Assembly: GCA_023150875.1 (NCBI GenBank)
Contig: JAKLKC010000029.1
Location: 17,330-81,329 of the forward strand
Reading direction: 5' to 3'
Length of the DNA: 64,000 nucleotides
Origin: Myxococcota bacterium
Lineage (GTDB): Bacteria > Myxococcota_A > UBA796 > UBA9615 > JAKLKC01
Positions within the stretch are counted from its first letter, which is position 1; each line of letters starts with the position of its first letter. Under the pieces are notes generated by a model. It was given only the letters and a program-made list of their open reading frames with translations, was not told the DNA's origin and made no database searches. A program made the position numbers and the translations under genes. Of this stretch, positions 18,025-26,964 are shown piece after piece.

Positions 18025-18980
18025 GGTACCCTCCCGCGGGGGGCGCGTGCGGGGCGGGAGGGGCGGGGATCCGGTCGGGCGTCGGTGCGGACGGCGATCC
18101 CGGCGGCGATGTCCCTGGCGATCTCGCCAGCGAGGTCGCGGCCGGTGGCCCCCTCGATGCCCACGAGGCCGGGGGAGGCGTTGACCTCCAGGACCACGGG
18201 GCCCTTCGCCGACTGCAGGAGGTCCACCCCGGCGACGTGCAGGCCCATGACCCGGGCGGCGGCCAGGGCCGTGGCGGCCTCCTCGGGGCTCAGGTCGACG
18301 GCCCGGCACTCCGATCCGCGGTGGAAGTTCGCCCGGAACTCGCCCGAGCGCGCCCGCCTCTCCATCGCCGCCACCACCCGTCCCCCCACCACCAGGGCGC
18401 GGCGGTCCACGCCGTCGGCCTCGCCGATCCATCTCTGGACGACGATGGGCGTCCGGGTGGCGAAGAAGGCCTCGATCACCGAGCGGGCCGAGGGGATGGA
18501 GTCGGCGCGGCACACACCGGCCCCTTGGCTTCCCCGGAGGGTCTTGATGACCACCGGCGGGCCCCCCAGGGAGGCTACGAGGGCGTCCAGGTCCGACGCC
18601 CGGGAGGGCCAGGCGGTGTCCGGCACGGGGATCCCCGCCGCCGCCAGGCGGTGCACGGCCCGGAGCTTGTCCCGGGCGCGGGAGAGGGGACCGGGTGGGT
18701 TGATCAACCACGCGCCGCCGTCCCTGAAGGCGCGCATGAGGGTCAGCGCGAAGGAGGGGAGGGTCGGCGCACCGCGGGCGAGCACCGCCGAGGGGGCGGG
18801 GAGGGGAGCGCCGCCCCGGGTGACGGTGGCGCCGTCGGCGCCGACGCGCACCTCGCACCGCCGGTCGTCGAGGAGGATGGTGTCGAGGCCGGCGGCGATG
18901 GCGCCCTCCAGGAGGCGCCGGGTCGTGGGGACGTCGGGCCTGCGGGTGAGGACGTAGAGGCGGGGTGGGGCGGGAGACAC
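18021..18980 (-). CDS. rimK: RimK-family ATP-grasp alpha-L-glutamate ligase
   Basis: 319 residues. An ATP-grasp ligase of the RimK family, whose founding member adds glutamates to the C-terminus of ribosomal protein S6. Recognisable elements are an N-terminal preATP-grasp domain, VVIKTLRGSQGAGVC (nucleotide-binding loop, around 140-155), RWIGEADGVDRRALVVGG, and the metal-binding VLEVNASPGLVGIE near 270-285. The C-terminal ~25 residues are an Arg/Pro-rich tail. It overlaps rimB by 4 bp, and the pair is known from pseudomonads to control ribosome modification. It starts 73 bp after the upstream lipoprotein gene and may be cotranscribed with the TonB operon. Confidence 0.9.
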   Translation of the reverse strand: MSPAPPRLYVLTRRPDVPTTRRLLEGAIAAGLDTILLDDRRCEVRVGADGATVTRGGAPLPAPSAVLARGAPTLPSFALTLMRAFRDGGAWLINPPGPLSRARDKLRAVHRLAAAGIPVPDTAWPSRASDLDALVASLGGPPVVIKTLRGSQGAGVCRADSIPSARSVIEAFFATRTPIVVQRWIGEADGVDRRALVVGGRVVAAMERRARSGEFRANFHRGSECRAVDLSPEEAATALAAARVMGLHVAGVDLLQSAKGPVVLEVNASPGLVGIEGATGRDLAGEIARDIAAGIAVRTDARPDPRPSRPARAPRGRVP

Positions 18981-19053
18981 GGCGGGATCCTCGCTCCGCC
19001 GGGCCCGGCGGGGAAGGGGGGCGGGGCACCGCGGCGGATCGGCGGAAGCGGCG

Positions 19054-20145
19054 TCAGTCGGTCGCTCCCTGGGTGACCTGGAAGCGGAACTCCACCCAGT
19101 CGAGGCCGCCTCGTCGGTCCCACGTCACCAGCCAGGCGTCGATGGGCTCGTCCGGGACCTCGTCGGGGGCCGTCCACGAGACCTCCCCGGGAGTGCCGTC
19201 GTCGTCGAGGTAGGAGTAGTCCTTGCTGAAGGTCCCCCCGGTGGCGTACCAGCCGAAGAGGGGCTCCTCGGTGCGGCACTCCGTCACCTCGTCCTCCAGC
19301 CGGATGTAGTAGTACCGCTCCACCGAGTCCCCGGTGTAGGAGGGCTCCAGGGCGATGGTGGTTCCCGCGGGGACCTCCAGGGTGGCCCCCTCGGGGATGT
19401 CCTGGAGGGGTGCCAGGGTGGTGGCGTCCACCTGGACCAGGCCGAGGAGGTCGGGGTTGGCGTTCCCGACGAGGCCGGGCACGTCCTCGCAGCCGGCGGT
19501 GGCCTCGGGGCTCGCGGCGCCCTTGTCGGCCACGGCGACCCGCTTGGTGGCCAGCTCGCCCCGCTCCGCCACGACGCCGAACAGGTCGGCCAGCGCCTCC
19601 TGGAGCGCGTCGGGATCGGCGTCCGGGGAGCCGAGGTCCACCATCAGGTCCAGGAACCCCTGGAAGTCCTCGGCGGGGAGGATCACCAGGTAGACCTTGA
19701 ACCCGATCCCCTCGACGCGGCGCAGGGGCTCCAGGGAGGCGAGGCGTTGCGCCAGGGTAACGGGGACGGTCTGCCCCTGCTCGTCGGTCTCCTCGTCGAT
19801 CACCAGGTCCGGGTCGGCGGTGAACTCGTAGGTGTCCGCGGTGGGGTCCTGGAAGGAGATCACCGGCGAGCCGCAGGAGGTGACGCCGAAACCGGTGTCG
19901 ATCTCGGTGCAGAGGAGCCAGAGGTTCTCGACGTCGGCGCCCTCGGGGTTGCCCACGACGTACCGGAACGTGGCGGTCTCGCCGAGGGCGATCTCCGGCG
20001 GATCCGCCTGGACCCCGAGGACCCTCAGGCGGACGACCTCCGACGGTCGGGTGAGGTCGGGCACCGAGCAACCGGCGGACGCCCAGAGGAGGGCGACGGG
20101 GGCGGCGGCGGCCGCGAAGGACCGGATGAGTTCCCTGGCGGTCAT
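19054..20145 (-). CDS. Lipoprotein partner of the TonB-dependent receptor
   Basis: 363 residues with a lipobox Ser-Ala-Gly-Cys (Cys26). The mature protein is Asp/Glu-rich, with a beta-sandwich-like N-terminal part (ADPPEIALGETATFRYVV) and Cys at several spaced positions. Its ATG shares one base with the TGA of the receptor gene (TGATG), so translation is coupled. That points to a surface or periplasmic accessory protein for the receptor, comparable to substrate-binding lipoproteins next to other TonB-dependent receptors. No named family is recognised. Confidence 0.75.
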   Translation of the reverse strand: MTARELIRSFAAAAAPVALLWASAGCSVPDLTRPSEVVRLRVLGVQADPPEIALGETATFRYVVGNPEGADVENLWLLCTEIDTGFGVTSCGSPVISFQDPTADTYEFTADPDLVIDEETDEQGQTVPVTLAQRLASLEPLRRVEGIGFKVYLVILPAEDFQGFLDLMVDLGSPDADPDALQEALADLFGVVAERGELATKRVAVADKGAASPEATAGCEDVPGLVGNANPDLLGLVQVDATTLAPLQDIPEGATLEVPAGTTIALEPSYTGDSVERYYYIRLEDEVTECRTEEPLFGWYATGGTFSKDYSYLDDDGTPGEVSWTAPDEVPDEPIDAWLVTWDRRGGLDWVEFRFQVTQGATD

Positions 20146-23100
20146 CAGAAGTCCACCCGCAGGCCGAGGTTGGGCAGGAAGGGCAGGCTGTAGATCCACG
20201 CCTGCTCGGAATAATCGAAGTTGTAGGTGGCCTGCTCGACGTTGCGCTGGTTGTAGAGGTTCAGGATCTCGACGTAAGCCAACAGCTTCCAGGTGCGGAA
20301 GCGGAACTGCTTGTCGACCCGCAGGTCGAGCTGGTGGAAGGTCGGCATCCGCTCGGCGTTGTACTCGCCGGAGATCGCCTGGTACGAGAAGGCGTCCACG
20401 TCGTAGAGCAGCCGCTCCTGGGTGGTGTAGGGGTTGCCCGAGACCAGTCGGAACCGCAGCCCCACCGAGAGCTCCCACGGCAGGTCGTAGCGGGCGATGA
20501 CGTCCAGGATGTGGGGCTGGTCGAAGTCGTAGCGGTACCAGTCGTCGTCCGGGGCATCCCGGCGGAACGACCGCTGGTAGGTGTAGGCGATCCAGCCCTG
20601 GAAGCCCTTCCAGGGCTTGAGCTCCAGCAGGAGCTCGCCGCCGTAGATGTAGCCGTCTCCCCGGTTGTCCCAGATCACGGTCCCGCCGGTCAGGTCGTCC
20701 TCGAAGAAGACGGGGACCACGAGCTCCGACAGACGCTTGTAGAAGAGGTCCACGTCCAGGCGGAGGAAGTCGGTGAAGCGCTGCTCGACTCCGAAGGTCA
20801 CCTGGAAGGATCGCTCGGGGTGGAGGTCGGGGTTGCCCGTGCCCTCCACCCACTCGAAGGGCTGGGGGTTCTGGTGGTAGAGGCCGACGCTGCCCTTGAG
20901 GGTCGTGCCCCGGACGACCTCGGCCCGGAACGAGAAGCGGGGATCGACGGTGAGCGCCGAGAACACGCCCGGCACGGCGTAGTAGTCGAGGCGCACGCCG
21001 GGCAGGAGGGTCAGCCGGTCCCCGACCGGCCGGAGGATGCCTTCGACGTAGCCGGCTACGCCGCCGCCGGAGTCGCTCCCCTCCACCAGCAGGGGCTCCC
21101 TCTCGGCGTTGGGGTCGTCGAAGCCGCTCTGGTGGTCGAAGCTGGAGAGCAGGATCGAGAAGTCGTAGGCGCCGACGATGCCGTCCAGGCCACCGTGGAC
21201 CGTGAGCCACGGGGCCACCTCGCCGTAGGCGTCCACCCGGCCGGTGACGCTGTGGGAGGAGCTGTCGAGCTTGAACGCCTGGGTCACGTTGAACAGGGTG
21301 TAGTCCCAGCCGTAGGCGACGTTGGCGGTGAGCCGGAGCCTCGGGGTCGGCCGCAGGTCGGCGTACAGCATCTGCCGGGTGAAGCGGATCGCGGTGTCGA
21401 TCTGGCCGCTGGTGTCGGGGTTCCCGGGGTTGACCGGGTCTTCGGAGTAGACGCCAGCGGCGTCGTCCGAGTAGTAGCCGAACCAGCCGAAGCGAGCGTC
21501 CGGACCCGGCTGGAGCTGGACCTTTCCCTGGGCGTCCCACCAGCGGGGGAGGGTGGTGCGGGAGAGGTCGAGCTCGGGCGGGGCGATGGCGGGGAGGACC
21601 ACGTCCAGGTAGGACCGGCGGGCGGCGATGGCGAAGCCCCCCAGGGGGTTCGTGGGGTCCCCCTTCCGGGGCAGCGGGCCGGTGACGGCGGCCTCGCCGT
21701 CGATGAAGTCGAGGCGGACGAGCCCGTGGACCTCCTTCGGGAACTCCATGCGGCTCTTGACGTCGAGGGCGCCGCCGGTGCTGCGGCCGTAGGTGATCCC
21801 GTAGCCGCCGGGGAGGAAGTCGATGGAGTCGATGAGGACGGGGGAGATCACCGAGCGCAGCCCGCCGAAGTGGTAGATCAGCGGCACCCGCACGCCGTCG
21901 ACGTTGATGCTGGTGTCCTCGGGGGCGCTCCCCCGGACCAGCAGGAGGCCGAAGTCGAAGGGGGAGCGGGCGACGCCGGGCATGTTCTGGACGGCCTTGA
22001 TGGGGTCGCCGAAGGTCCCGGGGATCCGCTCCAGCGTGGCGATCTCCAGGGTGCGGCGGGCGACCTCCTTGCGCTCCTGCTTCACCCGCACGACGGTGCG
22101 GTTCCCGCCCCGGGGGGCCGGGCGGACGTAGTAGGTGACCTCCGTCGCCTCTCCGGGGCGGACCTGCTCCTCGGTGCGGAACCTCTCGAAGCCCGGGGTG
22201 GCGATGAGCACGTTCCAGATCCCGTCGGGGACGCCGCGGAACTCGAAGTGCCCGCGGCCGTCGGTCATGGCGACCCGGTCGATCCCCTCGATGAGGACCT
22301 CGACGTTGGCGAGGGGGGTGCGCTCGCCGCGCTCCCGCACCGTGCCCGAGAAGTTCACCGGCGCGTCGGGGGGGACCGCTCCCGCGGCGGTGTCGCCCGG
22401 GGCGGGGGTCTCCGGAGGCGGCGGCGCGCGCAGCTCGAAGTGGTAGACGTAGGTGATGGTCACGGCGACGGGGACCTCCCCCGCCAGGCCCGGGCGGAAC
22501 TCGAACTGCCAGGCCGCCCGGATCGCCTCGGCGTCGAAGCCGTGGCCCGCGGGGGTGACGAGGCGGACGTCCATCACCCTGCCGTACTCGTCCACGTCGA
22601 TCTGGAGGACGGGGCTCCCCGCGATCCCGCTGGCGGCGGCGTCGGGCGGGTACGGAGCCTCGACGAAGCGGGAGATCTCCGGGGGACGGGTGAGGTCGGG
22701 GCCCGGCGTGCCGACGACGGGATCGAGGCCCACCACGTCGGGGGAGTCGAGGACGATCCGATAGAAGAACGGCGCCACCGCCACCGGGGAGCCCGCGGTG
22801 TCGAGGCCGGGGTCGAAGGGGGTGGCGCGGACGGCGGCCAGGGCGGCCTCGCCGAGGCCGTGCCCCGGGGAGACCAGGACCCGACCGTCCGCGACGGCGC
22901 CCCCGGCGTCGATGGACAGCTCCAGCACGACGGGGCCCTCGACGCCCGCCGCGACGGCCTCGGGGGGGAAGGGGACGTCGGGGGCGACGATGGGAGACGG
23001 GGGCGTGGTGACGGAGAAACCCGGTAGAGGCCCCGCCGGGGGCAGCGGGGGAACCGGCGCCGCGGTGGTCGGCGGGGGAGCCGGCTCCGCCGGCGTGGGT

Positions 23101-23201
23101 GCGAGGCCCGGGGCCCCATCCTCGCCGGCGATGGACGGGCCCGGCGCGGCCACCCACAGGGCCGCCAGCAGCATCGCGATCCGCACCGCCAGTGTCCGCA
23201 T
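20145..23201 (-). CDS. TonB-dependent receptor with two N-terminal TonB-C-terminal-like domains
   Basis: 1018 residues. A signal peptide (1-~25) and a Pro-rich spacer (~30-70) are followed by two TonB C-terminal-like domains: one at ~71-152 (VPFPPEAVAAGVEGPVVLEL) and one at ~174-258 (PYPPDAAASGIAGSPVLQID). A carboxypeptidase-regulatory-like beta-sandwich spans ~283-361, a plug ~375-485 (INVDGVRVPLIYHFGG...GGYGITYGRSTGG) and a barrel from ~490 to the terminal Phe (LGLRVDF). Receptors normally lack TonB-type domains of their own. ATG 23201 is chosen for the signal peptide and the GGTGGGCGG upstream. The substrate is unknown; the carboxypeptidase-like module is typical of large-ligand receptors. 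Confidence 0.9.
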   Translation of the reverse strand: MRTLAVRIAMLLAALWVAAPGPSIAGEDGAPGLAPTPAEPAPPPTTAAPVPPLPPAGPLPGFSVTTPPSPIVAPDVPFPPEAVAAGVEGPVVLELSIDAGGAVADGRVLVSPGHGLGEAALAAVRATPFDPGLDTAGSPVAVAPFFYRIVLDSPDVVGLDPVVGTPGPDLTRPPEISRFVEAPYPPDAAASGIAGSPVLQIDVDEYGRVMDVRLVTPAGHGFDAEAIRAAWQFEFRPGLAGEVPVAVTITYVYHFELRAPPPPETPAPGDTAAGAVPPDAPVNFSGTVRERGERTPLANVEVLIEGIDRVAMTDGRGHFEFRGVPDGIWNVLIATPGFERFRTEEQVRPGEATEVTYYVRPAPRGGNRTVVRVKQERKEVARRTLEIATLERIPGTFGDPIKAVQNMPGVARSPFDFGLLLVRGSAPEDTSINVDGVRVPLIYHFGGLRSVISPVLIDSIDFLPGGYGITYGRSTGGALDVKSRMEFPKEVHGLVRLDFIDGEAAVTGPLPRKGDPTNPLGGFAIAARRSYLDVVLPAIAPPELDLSRTTLPRWWDAQGKVQLQPGPDARFGWFGYYSDDAAGVYSEDPVNPGNPDTSGQIDTAIRFTRQMLYADLRPTPRLRLTANVAYGWDYTLFNVTQAFKLDSSSHSVTGRVDAYGEVAPWLTVHGGLDGIVGAYDFSILLSSFDHQSGFDDPNAEREPLLVEGSDSGGGVAGYVEGILRPVGDRLTLLPGVRLDYYAVPGVFSALTVDPRFSFRAEVVRGTTLKGSVGLYHQNPQPFEWVEGTGNPDLHPERSFQVTFGVEQRFTDFLRLDVDLFYKRLSELVVPVFFEDDLTGGTVIWDNRGDGYIYGGELLLELKPWKGFQGWIAYTYQRSFRRDAPDDDWYRYDFDQPHILDVIARYDLPWELSVGLRFRLVSGNPYTTQERLLYDVDAFSYQAISGEYNAERMPTFHQLDLRVDKQFRFRTWKLLAYVEILNLYNQRNVEQATYNFDYSEQAWIYSLPFLPNLGLRVDF

Positions 23202-23221
23202 CCGCCCACCCGCGATCCCGT

Positions 23222-24055
23222 TCAACGGTCGATGATCCACACGTACTCGTAGATGAAACCGGTCACCGCCCGGGGTCGTCCGTCCACCGTGGCCGGCTTG
23301 AAGAGGTGGCGCAGCATCGCCTCCCGGGCGGCCTGGTTCAGCGTGGGCGACGGGCCCTTGACGACCCTGGCGTCGGTGACGCGCCCCTCTTCGTCGATGG
23401 TCAGCCGGAGGACCGTCGTTCCCTCGATGCCCGCGTCCCGGTCTCCTTGGGGATAGGGCGCCTGGAAGCGCCGCACGACCTCGGGCTCGGTCTCGACCCG
23501 GCGGTAGTCCACCGCGGGCAAGGCGCCGACCTGGTCGGGGGGCACGAAGGTCTCGTCGGGCTCCTTCGCCACCGTGTTGCCTACGGAGACCTGGAAGGCG
23601 CCCGCCCCCGCCGCCACCGTGGACTGCATGCTGACGCCGAAGACCGGGCGCGAGGGCTGGACGGGAGCGTCCGGAGGAGCCGTGTGGGTGGCGAGCGGCG
23701 GGGGCTCGGGCCGGCTCAGGTCCACCGGGCGCGTCGGAGGCGTCACCGGGGGCGGCGGGGGCTCGGGCTCCGGAGGAGCCGGCTCGGGGGGAGGCCTCGG
23801 GATCTCCGCGACCCGCACTCGGATCGTGGGGTCCCGGGGCTTCTCGTGCTTGCCCGCCGCCACCCACCCGGCGAGGCCGCCGTGCACCGCCAGCGACACC
23901 AGCACCGCCAGGGCGATGACCAGGCGCCGCCGCCCGCTCCCCTCTACGGGGACCAGCACGACCCGGCGCTCGGGCGCCCCGTGGGGCGCCGCCTCTCCCT
24001 TGCCGGGGGCTCGGGGAGGATGGGGGTGGCGCTTCGGCTCCCCGGACACCGTCAC
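23222..24055 (-). CDS. tonB: TonB energy-transducing protein
   Basis: 277 residues. A basic cytoplasmic N-terminus precedes one transmembrane anchor (RRRLVIALAVLVSLAVHGG, ~45-63). A Pro/Glu-rich periplasmic rod follows (~85-125), and the C-terminal ~90 residues form a TonB domain (APYPQGDRDAGIEGTTVLRL ... GRPRAVTGFIYEYVWI). The start is a GTG at 24055 overlapping the exbD TGA (GTGA); a second GTG 6 nt on is possible. It couples the ExbB/ExbD proton-driven motor to the receptor encoded 20 bp downstream. Confidence 0.9.
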   Translation of the reverse strand: MTVSGEPKRHPHPPRAPGKGEAAPHGAPERRVVLVPVEGSGRRRLVIALAVLVSLAVHGGLAGWVAAGKHEKPRDPTIRVRVAEIPRPPPEPAPPEPEPPPPPVTPPTRPVDLSRPEPPPLATHTAPPDAPVQPSRPVFGVSMQSTVAAGAGAFQVSVGNTVAKEPDETFVPPDQVGALPAVDYRRVETEPEVVRRFQAPYPQGDRDAGIEGTTVLRLTIDEEGRVTDARVVKGPSPTLNQAAREAMLRHLFKPATVDGRPRAVTGFIYEYVWIIDR

Positions 24056-24480
24056 CTCGCGGCGTCGGCGGTGAGCGCGGGGTCGATGTTGATGGCGAAG
24101 TCCAGGACCCCTTCCTGCTTCACCAGGTCGAGAATCCGGACGAAGGAGCCGTGGCGGACGTCCTTGTCCGCGGCGATGAGGGCCTGGAGCTCCTTGCCAC
24201 CGCGCTTTTGCTCGCGGATGTAGGCGCGCAGGGCGTCCTCGCTCTTCTCTTCGCCGTTCAGATAGAGCCTGCCCTCCCGGTCGAGGGTGATGCCGAGGGT
24301 CGTCTGCTCCGTCGGGGCGCCGGTGGCCGCCTCGGGGAGCTCCACCTCGATGGAGGGCTTCACGATGTAGGTGGCCGTCACCATGAAGATGATCAGCAGC
24401 ACCAGGGTGACGTCCACGAGGGGCGTCACGTTGATCCCGGCGATGATGTCGTCGTCGTCGCCCCCCAGGTTTCCGGCCAT
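24052..24480 (-). CDS. exbD: ExbD/TolR-family motor protein
   Basis: 142 residues. Short cytoplasmic N-terminus, a single transmembrane helix with the conserved Asp of the family (NVTPLVDVTLVLLIIFMV, ~18-35), then a periplasmic domain beginning VKPSIEVELPEA. The Asp is the proton-relay residue in ExbD/TolR. It lies 9 bp after exbB and overlaps tonB by 4 bp. Only one ExbD-type gene is present, unlike the AglR/AglS pair of the gliding motor. Confidence 0.92.
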   Translation of the reverse strand: MAGNLGGDDDDIIAGINVTPLVDVTLVLLIIFMVTATYIVKPSIEVELPEAATGAPTEQTTLGITLDREGRLYLNGEEKSEDALRAYIREQKRGGKELQALIAADKDVRHGSFVRILDLVKQEGVLDFAINIDPALTADAAR

Positions 24481-24489
24481 GGCGCTCCT

Positions 24490-25122
24490 CTACCGGAGCC
24501 GCGACAGCACCAGCTTCCCGAGGGAGTTGGCGTTGCCGACGGTCTCCTTGACGCGGCGCTGGAGGTAGTTGTAGGCGACGACCGCGGGGATGGCGACCAG
24601 CAGGCCCACCGCCGTGGCCACCAGGGCCTCGGAGATCCCCGCCATCACCACCGACGCCCCCTGGCTCTGCTCGGTGAGGGACAGGTCCCGGAAGGCCCGG
24701 ATGATGCCCAGGACCGTCCCGAACAGCCCGATGAAGGGGGCGTTGCTCCCCACCGTGCCCAGGAAGGTGAGGCCCCGCTCCATCCGCATCCTCTCCATGG
24801 AGAGGACCCCCAGCATGACCTCCTCGACGGCGGCGGCGCCCCGGTCCGAGGAGGCCAGGGCCCGATCGAGCACGGACGCCTCGACGCCGCGCATCCGGGC
24901 GACGTCGTCGCGGAACCTCTGGAGATCGCCGCCCGCGACGAGCTTCTCGATGCCGGCGGCGAGCTGGGGAAGGTCCACCCGGTTCCGGGAGAGGAACACC
25001 AGGCGCTCCACGACGATGGCGAGGGAGACGATCGACAGCAGGATCAGCAGGTACAGGACCCACTCCGCCTCGAGGAGGCGGCTCTGCATCACCCATTCGA
25101 CCAGAGGGCTGCCTTGGGACAT
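24490..25122 (-). CDS. exbB: ExbB/TolQ/MotA-family motor protein
   Basis: 210 residues with three transmembrane helices (~20-40, ~110-135, ~155-180). The conserved MotA/TolQ/ExbB core includes LTFLGTVGSNAPFIGLFGTV and GISEALVATAVGLLVAIPAV. It forms the inner-membrane proton channel with ExbD. It is the first gene of a compact exbB-exbD-tonB-receptor-lipoprotein operon and sits about 70 nt downstream of a sigma-70-like promoter. Confidence 0.93.
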   Translation of the reverse strand: MSQGSPLVEWVMQSRLLEAEWVLYLLILLSIVSLAIVVERLVFLSRNRVDLPQLAAGIEKLVAGGDLQRFRDDVARMRGVEASVLDRALASSDRGAAAVEEVMLGVLSMERMRMERGLTFLGTVGSNAPFIGLFGTVLGIIRAFRDLSLTEQSQGASVVMAGISEALVATAVGLLVAIPAVVAYNYLQRRVKETVGNANSLGKLVLSRLR

Positions 25123-25200
25123 CGGGCCGGAGGCCTCCGGGACGAGAGCGGGGAGGGGGCGGCGACCGGCCCCGGGTTCTCGGGGGCGGCGGCCGCCCTC

Positions 25201-25228
25201 AGCATAAGGACTTCCGCCTTCGGGACAA
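25201..25228 (-). promoter_or_regulatory. Putative promoter of the exbB operon
   Basis: Read on the - strand: TTGTCC (25223-25228), 16-nt spacer, TATGCT (25201-25206). It is followed by a leader of about 70 nt to the exbB ATG. No Fur-like box is evident in the leader. Confidence 0.45.
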
Positions 25229-25335
25229 CCCGACGAGTGCGGGGGCGTCCCGAAAACGCGCGGGAACCCCTACGCTCCGCTCCCGAGGGGGCCCGCGGCG
25301 AGGCGGTGCCGAGCCGGTGAGGGACGGGAGGGAGG

Positions 25336-25409
<74 letters not shown>

Positions 25410-25419
25410 ACGGTCCGGA

Positions 25420-25449
25420 TGTGTACGGTCTCCCAGGGGGACCTGTCAA
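25420..25449 (-). promoter_or_regulatory. Putative tRNA-Cys promoter
   Basis: Read on the - strand: TTGACA (25444-25449), 18-nt spacer, TACACA (25420-25425). It ends 10 bp before the mature tRNA 5' end. Confidence 0.6.
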
Positions 25450-25467
25450 GGGAGGGGGTGTGCCGGG

Positions 25468-26802
25468 TCAGGCGGGGGGCGGTGCGAGTCCGTCGAGCAC
25501 CCACGGGAGGCACTCGGCGGGGACGAACTCGACATCCATCCCTTCTGCCTCCATGCGGCCCTCCTCCCCCTGGTGGACGATCAGCATGCGTTCCGGCGCG
25601 TACGCCTCGATGAAGGACCGCGTGGACCGCGAGAGCCCGGGCCGATCCGCAGCGGTGGCCCTGACCTCCACGCCGACGAGGCGAGCCGGGCCGGGCTCGA
25701 GCACGAAGTCCACCTCGGCTCCTCCCCGCGTCCGCCAGTAGCGGACATCCCCGGGCCCGGGGAAGCGCTTGTGCAGCTCCGAGAAGACCCAGTTCTCCAG
25801 GAGCTTCCCGACGTCGGAGCGCCGCTCGATGCGCTCGAACCCGCCCGCGAGGGTGTTCCGCAAGCCGTTGTCCAGGTAGTAGACCTTCGGCGCCTGCGTG
25901 AACTCGGCGCGCTTCCCACCCAGGAACGGGCGCACGGTGCAGAGGATGTGGGTCTCTTCGAGGAGCGCCACGTAGTCCGCCACCGTCGTGCCGGCTACCC
26001 CCAGGATGCGCGCCCACTCCGAGTAGCGCACGAGGTCACCCACCTGCCCGGCGGCGAGCGCGAGGAGCTTCCGCAGGGCATCGGGCCGCGCGATGCGGAA
26101 CCGGTCCGAGGCGTCCCGGAGCACGAACGCGGCGGCCAGCTCGCTCAGCTCGCCAGCCGGATCCGCCGTGGGCCAGACCCGTGGATAGCCACCCCGAACC
26201 AGCATCTTCTCGAGCGGACGCCTTGCCACGGCCCGATGAGCGGCGGGGACCTGCCCGGCGACCGGCGGCGCGACCTCCACCAGCGACAGCGGCCACACGT
26301 GGTGCCGAGTGGCGCGGCCCGCGAGGGACTCGCGCGTCCTGGCGAGCAGGTGGAAAGAAGCGCTCCCCGTCGCCACCAGGGTGCGCCCGATCCGGCCGTC
26401 CACGAGTCCCTTCAAGAACAGCCCGGCCTCGTCCAGCCACTGGGCCTCCTCGAGGAAGAGCAGACCGCCGGGGGGGAGCCAGTCGTCCAGCTCGGCCAGG
26501 AACAGTCCCGGCGAGCGGCACCACTCTCGAACGAGGGGCTCCTCGCAGTTGAGGAAGAGGAGCGGGCCCGGCCTCTCGGCGATCAGCGCCCAGACCAGCG
26601 TGCTCTTCCCGGCCTGCCGCGGCCCGACGATGAGGTGAGCGCGGTCCGGATGCTCGGCGATGGCCCGGCGGACACCCGCCGCCGCGCGGCGTGGGATGAG
26701 CTGCGCGGGGAGGCGCTCGGCGACGCTCGCCCGTAGCCGCCCAGGGTCCACCAGCCAGGGGTTCTGGTGGAGTAGAAGCGTCCGGAGCAGTGGCCCAACC
26801 AT
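25468..26802 (-). CDS. AAA (AAA_14-type) ATPase with DUF4143 C-terminal domain
   Basis: 444 residues from ATG 26802. Walker A GPRQAGKST (60-68), Walker B LLFLEEA (114-120) and a sensor-like ATGSASF are in the N-terminal ATPase. The C-terminal DUF4143 part has GGAEVDFVLE followed by GVEVRA, a PD-(D/E)xK-like layout in which the usual Lys is Arg. Family members are scattered through bacteria, have no settled role, and are often acquired horizontally. The GC-poor upstream stretch and a TTGACA promoter whose -10 lies only 8 nt before the ATG suggest a leaderless transcript. A start 12 codons earlier is possible but would lie upstream of the predicted transcription start. Confidence 0.88.
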   Translation of the reverse strand: MVGPLLRTLLLHQNPWLVDPGRLRASVAERLPAQLIPRRAAAGVRRAIAEHPDRAHLIVGPRQAGKSTLVWALIAERPGPLLFLNCEEPLVREWCRSPGLFLAELDDWLPPGGLLFLEEAQWLDEAGLFLKGLVDGRIGRTLVATGSASFHLLARTRESLAGRATRHHVWPLSLVEVAPPVAGQVPAAHRAVARRPLEKMLVRGGYPRVWPTADPAGELSELAAAFVLRDASDRFRIARPDALRKLLALAAGQVGDLVRYSEWARILGVAGTTVADYVALLEETHILCTVRPFLGGKRAEFTQAPKVYYLDNGLRNTLAGGFERIERRSDVGKLLENWVFSELHKRFPGPGDVRYWRTRGGAEVDFVLEPGPARLVGVEVRATAADRPGLSRSTRSFIEAYAPERMLIVHQGEEGRMEAEGMDVEFVPAECLPWVLDGLAPPPA

Positions 26803-26810
26803 GAAAACAG

Positions 26811-26838
26811 AGTATGTCAGGCCGATAAAACCTGTCAA
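26811..26838 (-). promoter_or_regulatory. Putative promoter giving a leaderless transcript
   Basis: Read on the - strand: TTGACA (26833-26838), 16-nt spacer, CATACT (26811-26816), then 8 nt to the ATG at 26802. Transcription would start at or next to the start codon. The 26800-26870 stretch is unusually AT-rich for this window. Confidence 0.5.
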
Positions 26839-26964
26839 ATGCTGTTTGACGAGCTACACATGTCATGGTTCTGGTCGTCAATGGGCGCACCCCGGGTGGC
26901 GCCCGCGGGGCGGGGCGAGGTTGCGTGCGTGGGGCCGGGCTTGCTACAAGCGAGTTCGGGAGCG

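Noticed and set aside
24052..25122. ExbB/ExbD as the AglRQS motor of the Glt/Nfs machine
   Set aside because: AglRQS has one TolQ-type and two TolR-type proteins. Here there is only one, followed directly by tonB and a receptor.
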